From: UBA7378 sp049611805
GTDB taxonomy: Bacteria; Pseudomonadota; Alphaproteobacteria; RS24
Length of the DNA: 64,000 nt
NCBI GenBank assembly: GCA_049611805.1
Contig: JBMZAX010000008.1
Span: 1 to 64,000 of the forward strand
Reading direction: 5' to 3'
The position numbers and the translations under genes were made by a program. The notes under the pieces are model-generated. The model ran no database searches. It saw only the letters and a program-made list of their open reading frames with translations, and was not told the DNA's origin. Positions 44,429-53,506 of this stretch are shown in pieces; positions within the stretch are counted from its first letter, which is position 1; every line of letters starts with the position of its first letter.

Positions 44429-45723
44429 CGTTTGGCGATATCGATATAGTCGCGCTTGGGCGAGCCGATATAAAGCTGGCGCGGGCGCCCGATACGCTGG
44501 CTCGGATCCTCAACCATTTCATTCCATTGCGCCACCCAGCCGACGGTTCGCGCAAGTGCAAACAAAACCGTAAACATGGTTGTCGGAAAGCCCATGGCTT
44601 TCAGGGTGATGCCGGAATAAAAATCAATATTCGGATAGAGTTTCTTCTCGACGAAATATTCATCATTAAGCGCGATTTTTTCCAGCTCCATGGCAACGTC
44701 AAGCAGCGGGTCGTCTTTAATGCCGAGTTCGCCCAGCACTTCATGGCAGGTCTGTTGCATAACGCGCGCGCGCGGGTCGTAGTTTTTATACACGCGGTGG
44801 CCGAAACCCATCAAACGGAACGGATCGTCTTTGTCTTTGGCGCGTTTCACAAATTCGGGAATATTGTCGACCGAACCAATTTCGGAAAGCATTTCCAGCG
44901 CCGCCTCATTTGCCCCGCCATGCGACGGCCCCCACAGACAAGCAATCCCTGCGGCAATGCAGGCAAACGGATTGGCACCGGAAGAGCCGGCAAGCCGAAC
45001 GGTCGATGTTGAAGCATTTTGCTCATGGTCGGCATGAAGAATGAAAATGCGATCCATGGCGCGCGCCAGCGTCGGGCTGACATTCATTTCCTCGCATGGC
45101 ACGGAAAAGCACATATGCAGGAAATTCGAGGCGTAATCCAAATCATTGCGCGGATAAACAAAGGGCTGCCCGATGGAATATTTATAGGCCATGGCGGCGA
45201 TGGTCGGAATTTTCGCAATCAGACGGCGGCTGGCAATTTTGCGCTGTTCGGGATCGTTAATATCCGTGCTGTCATGATAAAAAGCCGACAGCGCGCCAAC
45301 CACACCAACCATAATCGCCATAGGGTGCGCGTCGCGGCGGAACCCGTGGAAAAACCGGTTCATTTGCTCGTGCAGCATGGTGTGGCGCGTGATGGCGGTT
45401 TCAAACTCTTCCAGCTCTTTGCGGCTCGGCAATTCACCATTGAGCAGCAGATAGCAGGTCTCGACAAAATTACCTTTTTCGGCCAATTGCTCAATCGGAT
45501 AACCGCGATGCAAAAGCGTGCCTTCTTCGCCGTCAATATAGGTTATGGACGATTGGCAGCTTGCCGTTGAGGTGAAGCCGGGGTCATAGGTGAACTGGCC
45601 CGTCTGGGCATAAAGCGAGGAAACATCAATAACGCTGGGCCCTACAGTGCCTTCATTGATGCCAAAATCATATGTCTTGCCGAGACTGTTCAGACCAGCC
45701 AATTTAGCATCATTCGCGCTCAT
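44425..45723 (-). CDS. gltA: Citrate synthase (type II)
   Basis: Condenses acetyl-CoA and oxaloacetate to citrate, entry of the TCA cycle. 432 aa, hexameric proteobacterial type with the N-terminal beta domain (MSANDAKLAGLNSLGKTYDFGINEG...). Catalytic residues: His in GPSHGGANEAALEMLSEI, His in MGFGHRVYKNYDPRA, and Asp in the DVAMELEKIALNDEYFVEKKLYPNIDFYSGITL block. SD ACAGGAGAG before ATG. It is convergent with lpxB, overlapping by 4 bases, and lies 124 bases downstream of gltX. Confidence 0.98.
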   Translation of the reverse strand: MSANDAKLAGLNSLGKTYDFGINEGTVGPSVIDVSSLYAQTGQFTYDPGFTSTASCQSSITYIDGEEGTLLHRGYPIEQLAEKGNFVETCYLLLNGELPSRKELEEFETAITRHTMLHEQMNRFFHGFRRDAHPMAIMVGVVGALSAFYHDSTDINDPEQRKIASRRLIAKIPTIAAMAYKYSIGQPFVYPRNDLDYASNFLHMCFSVPCEEMNVSPTLARAMDRIFILHADHEQNASTSTVRLAGSSGANPFACIAAGIACLWGPSHGGANEAALEMLSEIGSVDNIPEFVKRAKDKDDPFRLMGFGHRVYKNYDPRARVMQQTCHEVLGELGIKDDPLLDVAMELEKIALNDEYFVEKKLYPNIDFYSGITLKAMGFPTTMFTVLFALARTVGWVAQWNEMVEDPSQRIGRPRQLYIGSPKRDYIDIAKR

Positions 45724-45847
45724 TGCTTCTCTCCTGTTCCATATGCTATATCACTTTGTGCGTGTCATACCACATCACCTTGAAAATCGCTACTATTGGC
45801 GCGTTTTATTCGTGGAATTTGGCCTAAAAATCACAGATAGATTTTCG

Positions 45848-47236
45848 TTAAATCTGATCTTCGAGACGCCCCAGAACTTCTGCCTTGTCAAGCAGCGCAA
45901 TGACATCAAAAATGCCCGGCGACACGGGCGTTCCGGTCAGTGCGGCGCGCAAGGCCGGTGCAATATCTCCCAGCTTGAGGTCGTGCTCGGTCAAAAATGC
46001 GCGGATTTCCTCTTCGATTGCCGCCTGTTCCCAGTCTTTGAGGGCGTCCAGACGCGGGCGCAGGGCGGCCAGCCGCGCGCGCGTATCCGGCGTCAGCGCT
46101 TTGGCGGCTTTTTCCGTCATGTCAATCGGCCGCGCGCTGATTAGAAACCGGCCCATATCGGCTATTTCGTGCAAGTTTTTGGCACGTTCTTTCAGCACGG
46201 GCATGGCGATCTCAAGCGTGGCCTGCACCGGGGCCAATTCCGGCGCAGTCGCACAAACCAGAGCGGCGAGGGCGGTGTCATCATGGCGGCGAATATGGTG
46301 TCCGTTTACATTTTCCAGCTTGGCCGTGTCAAAACGTGCCGGAGACTTGCCAATCGCCTCAAGCCCGAACCATGTGATGAGTTGTTCGGTCGTGAAAATT
46401 TCATCATCGCCATGGCTCCAGCCCAAACGCGCCAGATAATTGCGCATGGCTTCGGGCAAAAGCCCCATATCGCGATAGGCCTCGACCCCCAATGCGCCGT
46501 GCCGCTTCGACAATTTGGCGCCATCGCTGCCATGAATGAGCGGCAAATGTGCAAATATCGGCACCTGCCAGCCCAGCGCATTGTAAATTTGTGTCTGACG
46601 CGCGGCATTGGTCAGGTGGTCGTCGCCGCGAATAATATGGGTGATGTCCATATCATGGTCATCGACCACCACGGACAGCATATAGGTCGGTGTGTTGTCG
46701 GAACGCAGAATAATCAGATCGTCCAGCTGGTCATTGGCAATTGTCACCGTGCCCTGAACGCAATCATCGATCTCGACATGGCCTTCCTGCGGGGCGCGAA
46801 ACCTGACGACATAGGCCTGCCCGTCGGGGGCTTCGGCAGGGTCGCGGTCGCGCCAGGTGCCGTCATAGCGCGGCGGTTTTCCGGCGGCGCGGGCAGTCTC
46901 GCGCATGGCCTCAATTTCTTCCGGCGTGCAATAGCATTTATAGGCGTGGCCTGACGCCAGCAAGTTTTGCGCGACCTCAATATGCCGGTCGGCATTTTTG
47001 TGCTGGAAAACCGGCGTCTCGTCGGCATCAAGGCCGAGCCACGCCATGCCGTCCAGAATGGCCTCAATCGCCGCATCGGTTGAGCGCGCGCGGTCGGTAT
47101 CTTCAATGCGCAGCAAAAACTTGCCGCCGTGATGGCGCGCGAAAGCCCAGTTGAACAGCGCCGTGCGTGCGCCGCCAATATGCAGAAATCCCGTCGGGGA
47201 GGGCGCAAAGCGCGTAACTACCGGGCCGGAAACCAT
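45848..47236 (-). CDS. gltX: Glutamyl-tRNA synthetase
   Basis: Class I synthetase charging tRNA-Glu (and, in non-discriminating forms, tRNA-Gln). 462 aa: RFAPSPTGFLHIGGARTALFN holds the HIGH-type motif, DGAKLSKRHG the KMSKS-type motif; the C-terminal helical anticodon domain is complete. Alphaproteobacteria often have two copies; specificity cannot be read here. SD ATAGGAG. It diverges from the comEC remnant. Confidence 0.97.
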   Translation of the reverse strand: MVSGPVVTRFAPSPTGFLHIGGARTALFNWAFARHHGGKFLLRIEDTDRARSTDAAIEAILDGMAWLGLDADETPVFQHKNADRHIEVAQNLLASGHAYKCYCTPEEIEAMRETARAAGKPPRYDGTWRDRDPAEAPDGQAYVVRFRAPQEGHVEIDDCVQGTVTIANDQLDDLIILRSDNTPTYMLSVVVDDHDMDITHIIRGDDHLTNAARQTQIYNALGWQVPIFAHLPLIHGSDGAKLSKRHGALGVEAYRDMGLLPEAMRNYLARLGWSHGDDEIFTTEQLITWFGLEAIGKSPARFDTAKLENVNGHHIRRHDDTALAALVCATAPELAPVQATLEIAMPVLKERAKNLHEIADMGRFLISARPIDMTEKAAKALTPDTRARLAALRPRLDALKDWEQAAIEEEIRAFLTEHDLKLGDIAPALRAALTGTPVSPGIFDVIALLDKAEVLGRLEDQI

Positions 47237-47364
47237 GATTTTCTCCTATAAGAGCGGTTTCATTTGCAACCTGTGATACGTGGTGCTTCGTATGCAAGGC
47301 CGCCAATACTTGAGCGTAAGTAGCACAAATCGGTTTGTTTCAACAGTGCCGCGCGCAAGCGCAG

Positions 47365-48755
47365 ATGGGGCGGTTTCCAGTGGATGATGCGAGACATTTT
47401 TTCCCGTTTTTGCCGGTCGCTTTCGCGCTTGGCATTGCGGTGTATTTTGTCTGGCCGAGCGAGCCGGGCTTTTACTATCTCGTGGCACTGCCGGTTTTGT
47501 TTGCCGTGGGGCGGGTGCCGAATTTCCGCACACCGGCCGGCAATTATGGCGCTTATGCCAAATCGGGCATGATTTTCTGCCTGTGCCTGATTTGCGGGGC
47601 GGGCTGGGCGCATCTGCACAGCCATCGCGCGAGCCAGAACTGGGCCACGCCGCCCCTGCCGGCGGGCGGGGTTGAAACGACGATTTCGGGGCGGGTCGAT
47701 ATGTCCGAAACGCGCTGGCGCGGCGGCGAATTGCATATCACGGTGCGCGCGAGCGGTCTTTCGAATAATGCGCCCGGAGCGGCGCACCGGCCCTTTCGCG
47801 CGCGCCCGTTCAGCAGTCAGGAAATTGCATTGCGTGCCAGACCCGGCTGTCATGGCGAGCTGAAAGTGCGTCTGCAACCGCTTGGCGCGCCGCTGACCGA
47901 TGGCGGCTACGACCCAAGATTTCCCGCATTCTTCGAAGGGTTGCGGGCGCGGGGCTTTGTCCGGGAAATTGTGTCGCTGACTTGCGAAACCGGCACATGG
48001 GCGCATCGGCTGGCGCGCCTGCGTCTTTCTATGGCCGAAGAGATACGCGCCACCCTGCCGGCGCAGACCGGCGGCGTGGCCGCGGCCCTCATCACGGGTC
48101 TGCGCGGCGGCATATCACCTGCCATTCGCGACACGTTCCGCAATAGCGGGCTTGCGCATGTTCTGGCAATTTCAGGTCTGCATATGGCGCTTTTCGCCGG
48201 CACGGTGTTTGCGCTTCTGCGCGTTTTGTGCGCGCTGTTTCCCCGTTTTGCGCAAGCCTATGATGTGCGCCGGATAAGTGCCTGCTTAGCACTTGCCGCC
48301 GCCGTCGGATATCTTGCCCTGTCGGGGGCCAGCTATGCCACCCAGCGCGCCTTTGTGATGATCGCGCTGGTGTTCATTGCCATCGCCATCGGGCGGCAAG
48401 CCCTGACCATGCGCAATGTCGGCTGGGCTGGCCGACGCAAACCGTCGAAGCGGGCTATGCCGCATGTCGTTTTCCGGCATGTCGTATCGAATTGCAGGCC
48501 GGCGCGGAACTGGCTCTGGTGACAGATGCCCGTCATTTGACCGAAGCATGTGGTGCGGTTGATGTTGTTATCGCGCCCTATATTCGCGCGCGCTACCCGT
48601 GTGCCGCGCATCTTGTTGACCGGCGTGTTCTGAAACCGTTTGCAACCACGCTGGTTTATGTCGAGCGAACACACAGCGGGCTGCACATTTTCACGCGCAT
48701 ACCGCAGGCAAATGCGATGCGCGTTTGGCAGAGAAGCGGGGCGCAAAGCCCGTAA
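47365..48755 (+). pseudogene. comEC: comEC remnant: internal deletion fusing two out-of-frame parts
   Basis: ComEC carries single-stranded DNA across the inner membrane in transformation. The 5' part (frame of 47365 to about 48430) keeps the N-terminal DUF4131-like domain and the start of the competence domain (HVLAISGLHMALFAGTVF, ALTMRNVGWA). The frame then runs into unrelated sequence and stops at 48522. From about 48423 a different frame gives the end of the C-terminal metallo-beta-lactamase domain (from LGWPTQTV at the join through VIAPYIRARYPC and VDRRVLKPF to the stop at 48755). Most of the channel and the whole metal site are missing; intact homologues are about 700 residues, so roughly 700-900 bases are gone. 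Start ATG 47365 or GTG 47380. Confidence 0.85.
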
Positions 48756-48765
48756 ATCGTTTAAA

Positions 48766-49428
48766 TCAATATTTGCGGATAAGCCCGACGAGGCGACCCT
48801 GAACCCTTATTTGGTCCGACCTGAAAATGCGGGTCTCATAGGCGGCATTGGCCGCTTCCAGCGCAATCATCTCACCCTTGCGGCGCAGCCGTTTCAGCGT
48901 GGCTTCATGGCCTTCGACCAGCGCCACGATAATCTCGCCATTTTCCGCCGTATTGCCGCTTTGGATAATTGCCGTATCGCCGTCAAAAATACCGGCATCA
49001 ATCATTGAATCGCCATGCACTTCCAGCGCGTAATGTTCGCCCGAACGCATCATTTCCATGGGCACGCTGATCTGGTTGATCTCTTCCTGCAAAGCCTCAA
49101 TGGGCGTACCGGCCGCGATGCGTCCCATAACGGGCACGCAAACACTGCGGTCATCATTGGCCGCAGGCGGCGGGGTGGTGGCGCGCGACGGAGCGGTAAG
49201 GCTGGTCGACATGCTGTCGGGCAGTTTGATGACATCAAGCGCGCGCGCACGATGGGCAAGGCGCTTGATAAAGCCACGTTCTTCAAGCGCGGTTATCAGC
49301 CGATGGATACCTGATTTGGATTTGAGGTTGAGTGCTTCTTTCATTTCGTCGAAGCTGGGCGACACGCCGGTTTCCTTCAGCCGTTCATTTATGAATAGCA
49401 ATAGCTCGAATTGTTTTTTCGTAAGCAT
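48766..49428 (-). CDS. lexA: LexA repressor
   Basis: SOS repressor (220 aa). N-terminal winged helix-turn-helix (KQFELLLFINERLKETGVSPSFDEMKEALNLKSKSGIHRLITALEERGFI), then the Ala-Gly self-cleavage site in GRIAAGTPIEA, the catalytic Ser in VHGDSMIDAGIFDGD and Lys in EGHEATLKRL. I choose the ATG at 49428 (MLTKKQF) because alphaproteobacterial LexA begins there; the frame stays open to 49470. A near-consensus LexA box lies upstream. It is convergent with comEC. Confidence 0.96.
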   Translation of the reverse strand: MLTKKQFELLLFINERLKETGVSPSFDEMKEALNLKSKSGIHRLITALEERGFIKRLAHRARALDVIKLPDSMSTSLTAPSRATTPPPAANDDRSVCVPVMGRIAAGTPIEALQEEINQISVPMEMMRSGEHYALEVHGDSMIDAGIFDGDTAIIQSGNTAENGEIIVALVEGHEATLKRLRRKGEMIALEAANAAYETRIFRSDQIRVQGRLVGLIRKY

Positions 49429-49470
49429 GAGAACCTCGGCGTAAAAAGAGAACGAATCACCAACATTCAT

Positions 49471-49485
49471 GTTCTACTTTTATTC
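49471..49485 (-). promoter_or_regulatory. Near-consensus LexA box before lexA (autoregulation)
   Basis: GTTC-N7-ATTC (one mismatch to GTTC-N7-GTTC), centred about 50 bases before the lexA start. LexA usually controls its own gene. Confidence 0.5.
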
Positions 49486-49532
49486 GCTTTCGCAGGCAAG
49501 ACTCAAATATTCAAAAATCTGTTTTGATTCGT

Positions 49533-50336
49533 TTAGATGCCGAGAAGCGTCCGTGTCGCAGCCGTAACATCCTTTTGCCGCATCAGGCTTTCGCCGACCA
49601 GAAAGCCGCTGACGCCGTCGGCCATCAGCCCGGCAATATCAGAATGCGCGCCAATTCCGCTTTCGCTGATAAGAAATGCGCCCGCAGGCGCGCTGGTGCG
49701 CAAGGTGCGCGTGGTGTCGAGGCTGGTCTCGAAGCTGTGCAAATCGCGATTGTTGATCCCGACAAGGCGCGGCGACACAGCGTGCAGCCGGGCCATCTCT
49801 TCTTCATTATGCACTTCGTACAGAACATCCATGTTCCATTCGGCGGCCGCATCCGCCAGCTCGGTCGCTTGCGCGTCGGTGACGGCAGCCATGATAATCA
49901 AAATGGCATCGGCACCCCAGGCGCGCGCCTCGACAACCTGATAGGGGTCATACATGAAATCCTTGCGCAGAACGGGCAGGGCGGTCGCCGCGCGTGCCGC
50001 CGACAAAAATTCGGGTGCGCCCTGAAACGAAGGCGCATCCGTCAGCACCGAAAGACACGCCGCGCCGCCGTGTTCATAGGCGCGCGCCAGAACGGGCGGG
50101 TCGAAGTCGGCACGAATGAGCCCCTTGGACGGGCTGGCCTTTTTGATTTCCGCAATCAGCGCCGGTTTGTTTTGCGCGGCGATGCGTGTGAGCGCATTTG
50201 CGAAGCCGCGCACGGGGGGTGCGTTTTGTGCTTCATTGCGAAGTGCGGCAAGGGGCGCGGTCTGTTTTGCGGCGGCGATTTCTTCCAGCTTATAGGCTGT
50301 AATCCGCGCGAGAATATCATCTTCGGGTGGCGCCAT
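49533..50336 (-). CDS. trpC: Indole-3-glycerol phosphate synthase
   Basis: Ring-closing step of tryptophan synthesis. 267 aa TIM barrel: LIAEIKKASPSKGLIRADFDPPVLARAYEHGGAACLSVLTD, LRKDFMYDPYQVVEARAWGADAILIIMA and VGINNRDLHSFE, SESGIGAHSDI. Stand-alone, not fused to trpF. The start lies next to the trpD stop (no gap). Downstream, 49429-49532 lacks the moaC-moeA genes usual at this position. Confidence 0.97.
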   Translation of the reverse strand: MAPPEDDILARITAYKLEEIAAAKQTAPLAALRNEAQNAPPVRGFANALTRIAAQNKPALIAEIKKASPSKGLIRADFDPPVLARAYEHGGAACLSVLTDAPSFQGAPEFLSAARAATALPVLRKDFMYDPYQVVEARAWGADAILIIMAAVTDAQATELADAAAEWNMDVLYEVHNEEEMARLHAVSPRLVGINNRDLHSFETSLDTTRTLRTSAPAGAFLISESGIGAHSDIAGLMADGVSGFLVGESLMRQKDVTAATRTLLGI

Positions 50337-51359
50337 TTATTCGGCGTCCCGATTGGAAACATCAACCAGATTTGCCAGTGCCTTGCGCGCGCCGCCATCA
50401 TCAATCGCCAAAGCCGAAACCTCAACACCTTCTTTCAAGCTACTGACTTTATTGCATATATATAGAGCCGCGGCGGCGTTGAGCAGCACGATATCGCGAT
50501 AGGCACTGTGCGCGCCATCGAGCAATTCATTTAAGGCCGCGGCGTTTTCTTCCGGCGTTCCGCCAACAAGGTCGGACGGCTCACTGCGTTTGAGGCCGGC
50601 GTCTTCGGGATTAACTTCAAAGACTTCAACCTCGTTTTTTCTAAGCTCGGCCACTTTGCTGGGCCCGGTCGTGGTCAGTTCGTCCATGCCGTCAGCCCCG
50701 TGCACGACCCAGGCGCGCTCCGAGCCCAAATGCTTCAGCACATGCGCGATTGGCTCCACCCAACGGTCGGAGAAGACGCCGAGCAATTGCCGATTGGCAC
50801 CGGCCGGATTCGACAAGGGCCCCAGCAGATTGAACACGGTTCTGATGCCAAGTTCCTGACGCGCCGGCCCGACATGGCGCATGGCGGCGTGATGATTGGG
50901 TGCGAACATGAAACCGATACCGGCTTCGCGAATGCAGTTTTCGATCGTGGTGGGGTCGATATCAAGGCGCACGCCCAAATGCTCCAGTACCTGAGACGAG
51001 CCGGAGTTTGACGACAGGGCGCGGTTGCCATGCTTGGCGACATGCACGCCACACGCCGCAACCACCAGCGCTGTGGCGGTGGAAATATTGTAGGTGCCGG
51101 TGCCGTCGCCGCCCGTGCCGCATGTGTCGAGCGCGTGATCGGGTGCTTTGACGGCAAGGGCGTGGCGGCGCATAACTTGCGCGCCGGCAGTGATCTCTTC
51201 AACCGTTTCGCCGCGCACCCGCAACGCCATCAAAAACGCGCCGATTTGCGCGGGCGTCGCTTCGCCTGCCAAAATGGTCTCAAAGGCTTGCGTCGCTTCG
51301 GCGGCCGAAAGCGTCATGCCGCTGGAAATCGTTGTAAGAAATGGTTTTAAAGCGTCCAT
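50337..51359 (-). CDS. trpD: Anthranilate phosphoribosyltransferase
   Basis: Adds phosphoribose to anthranilate. 340 aa: CGTGGDGTGTYNISTATALVVAA (PRPP loop), KHGNRALSSNSGSSQVLEHLG, and MFAPNHHAAMRHVGPARQELGIRTVFNLLGPLSNPA. SD not obvious; 7 bases after trpG. Confidence 0.98.
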   Translation of the reverse strand: MDALKPFLTTISSGMTLSAAEATQAFETILAGEATPAQIGAFLMALRVRGETVEEITAGAQVMRRHALAVKAPDHALDTCGTGGDGTGTYNISTATALVVAACGVHVAKHGNRALSSNSGSSQVLEHLGVRLDIDPTTIENCIREAGIGFMFAPNHHAAMRHVGPARQELGIRTVFNLLGPLSNPAGANRQLLGVFSDRWVEPIAHVLKHLGSERAWVVHGADGMDELTTTGPSKVAELRKNEVEVFEVNPEDAGLKRSEPSDLVGGTPEENAAALNELLDGAHSAYRDIVLLNAAAALYICNKVSSLKEGVEVSALAIDDGGARKALANLVDVSNRDAE

Positions 51360-51366
51360 AAAACAC

Positions 51367-51990
51367 TCACTGCTGCGAACTCAAATCTAGGGTTGATGCG
51401 GGAGGCACCGCTTTTGGATTTATACCCGCTATTTTCAGAAAATTGGCAAGAATCTTGTGCCCGGCCTGCGATGCAATGCTTTCGGGGTGAAACTGCACGC
51501 CAAAAACGGGCCGCTGCATGTGGCGCAGCCCCATAATCACGCCGTCGGATGTTTGTGCGGTAACCTCAAGACAGTCCGGCACGGAAGCCGGCGCAACCGT
51601 CAGCGAATGATAGCGCGTCACGGTCAGCGGTGCGGGCAGGTCTTCGAAAACATGGGCGCTGTCATGGCTGATATCGCTCAGCTTGCCATGCATGATATTG
51701 GGCGCGCGCACAATCTCGCCGCCAAAAGCCTGTCCGATGCATTGGTGGCCGAGGCATACGCCGAAAATCGGCAGCTCGGCAGGGGCTTCGCGGATAAGCT
51801 CAAGGCAAATGCCCGCGCGGTCGGGGTCGCACGGGCCGGGCGAGATGATGACGGCTTCGGGCTTTTGCGCGAAAACCTCCGCCGGTGTGGTCTTGTCATT
51901 GCGCACAACATTGCAGCCGACGCCCAGATCCCCGATGAATTGCAGCAGGTTGAACGTGAAACTGTCATAATTGTCTATCAGCGTCAGCAT
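51367..51990 (-). CDS. trpG: Anthranilate synthase, glutamine amidotransferase component
   Basis: Supplies ammonia to TrpE. 207 aa class I amidotransferase: LIDNYDSFTFNLLQ, oxyanion region ISPGPCDP, nucleophile Cys in GVCLGHQCIGQAFGG, and His-Glu in GVQFHPESIAS. One base separates it from trpE. A sequence of this type could also serve p-aminobenzoate synthesis (PabA), a common dual role. Confidence 0.95.
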   Translation of the reverse strand: MLTLIDNYDSFTFNLLQFIGDLGVGCNVVRNDKTTPAEVFAQKPEAVIISPGPCDPDRAGICLELIREAPAELPIFGVCLGHQCIGQAFGGEIVRAPNIMHGKLSDISHDSAHVFEDLPAPLTVTRYHSLTVAPASVPDCLEVTAQTSDGVIMGLRHMQRPVFGVQFHPESIASQAGHKILANFLKIAGINPKAVPPASTLDLSSQQ

Positions 51991-51991
51991 G

Positions 51992-53506
51992 CTATCCGCG
52001 GTTCTTTCTCATTTTGGCGTCTTCGACGGCAATCTCGGCGGCACGAAACAAAGCCGCCGCCTTGTTGACCGTTTCGTCATATTCATATTGCGGGGTGCTG
52101 TCATAGACGACGCCGCCGCCGGCCTGAACATAAAGCGTGTCGTCTTTGACCACCGCCGTGCGCAATGCGATGCAGGTGTCCATATCGCCGCCGGCGGAGA
52201 AATAGCCGACGCAGCCGGAATAAATGCCGCGGCGTTCGGTTTCCAACTCGTCGATGATTTCCATGGCGCGAATTTTCGGCGCGCCCGAAACCGTACCGGC
52301 GGGAAAGCCTGCCACCAGCGCGTCAATCACATCGCATTCGGGCAGCAATTTGCCGGTCACATCGGAAACAATGTGAATAAGATGCGAGGTCTTTTGCAGG
52401 CCGAAAGCGGTGTTGACCTGAACCGACCCGATTTGCGCCACGCGCCCGACATCATTGCGGCCAAGGTCGAGCAGCATCAAATGCTCGGCGCGTTCTTTTT
52501 CATCGGCCAGCAAATCGGCGCTGATATTTGCGTCTTCGCCCGCATTTGCGCCGCGTTTGCGCGTGCCGGCAATGGGACGGATATTCACCTCACGGTCTTT
52601 GACGCCGACCAGAACTTCCGGGCTGGAACCGACAACGCTGAAATCTTCAAATTGCAGATAGAACAAATAGGGCGAGGGGTTCACGCGGCGCAATGTCCGG
52701 TACAAATCGAACGGCGGCAGGGTGAAGGGCGTTTTGAAACGCTGGCTGATGACCACCTGAAAAATATCGCCCGCCTCGATATAGGCTTTCGATTTTTCAA
52801 CCATGTCGAAATAGGTTTCCTGCGCCACATTTGACTGCGGCGGCGCCATGTCACTGACGGGTGTGAGGCGCGCTTCGGGTAATTCGTGATACATTTTTTC
52901 GCGCGCCGCTTCCAGTCGTGCGCACGCACTGTCATAGGCCGCCTCCGCCGAGAGATTGGCGTCCGGGCGCACCGGCGTCACCAGTTTGAGCATATCCGTC
53001 ACGCCGTCAAAAACCGCCATCAGCGTTGGCCGGATAAACAGGCATTCGGGCAATTGCAACACATTCGGATTGGTGTCCGGCAGCTCTTCCATGAAGCGCA
53101 CCATGTCATAGGAAAGATATCCGAAAATCCCGGCGGCCATGGGCGGCAGAATGTCGGGAATATCAAGCTCGGAGGCTTGCAAAACCTTTCGCAGCCCGTC
53201 GAGCGGGGCCTCATTAAGGCGTTCAAACGCATCCGGTACGGTGTCAAATTGCGCGTTCAACTCGCACGCGCCGTCTTTGAACCGGAATATCAAATCCGGG
53301 TCGAGGCCGATCATCGAATAGCGGCCACGCACATCGCCATCCGTGACAGATTCGAGCAGAAAGGAATTGGGTCGGGAATTGGCAAGCTTCAGATAGGTTG
53401 CCACCGGCGTTTCCAGATCGGCCACCATTTCCGTCCACAAAAGCTGTGGCGTGCCGGCATCATATATTTGTTTGAACGTGCCGACGTCGGGCTGGCAGAC
53501 CATCAT
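51992..53506 (-). CDS. trpE: Anthranilate synthase component I
   Basis: Makes anthranilate from chorismate. 504 aa, chorismate-binding family. The LLESV element (about 50) is the tryptophan feedback site. Catalytic part: IAGTRKRGANAGEDANISADLLADEKERAEHLMLLDLGRNDVGRVA, TVSGAPKIRAMEIIDELE, and AGGGVVYDSTPQYEYDE. First tryptophan gene of the minus-strand unit; its ATG overlaps the ppiD stop (ATGA), so no separate promoter or leader-peptide attenuator is present. Confidence 0.97.
   Translation of the reverse strand: MMVCQPDVGTFKQIYDAGTPQLLWTEMVADLETPVATYLKLANSRPNSFLLESVTDGDVRGRYSMIGLDPDLIFRFKDGACELNAQFDTVPDAFERLNEAPLDGLRKVLQASELDIPDILPPMAAGIFGYLSYDMVRFMEELPDTNPNVLQLPECLFIRPTLMAVFDGVTDMLKLVTPVRPDANLSAEAAYDSACARLEAAREKMYHELPEARLTPVSDMAPPQSNVAQETYFDMVEKSKAYIEAGDIFQVVISQRFKTPFTLPPFDLYRTLRRVNPSPYLFYLQFEDFSVVGSSPEVLVGVKDREVNIRPIAGTRKRGANAGEDANISADLLADEKERAEHLMLLDLGRNDVGRVAQIGSVQVNTAFGLQKTSHLIHIVSDVTGKLLPECDVIDALVAGFPAGTVSGAPKIRAMEIIDELETERRGIYSGCVGYFSAGGDMDTCIALRTAVVKDDTLYVQAGGGVVYDSTPQYEYDETVNKAAALFRAAEIAVEDAKMRKNRG

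Noticed and set aside
48423..48755. A stand-alone small gene after comEC
   Set aside because: Its residues match the end of the ComEC metallo-beta-lactamase domain and it has only a TTG start inside the frame, so it is a comEC fragment.
49431..49453. Two GAAC words (49431 and 49450) as a LexA box
   Set aside because: The gap between them is 15 bases, not 7. The GTTC-N7-ATTC site at 49471-49485 is the better candidate.
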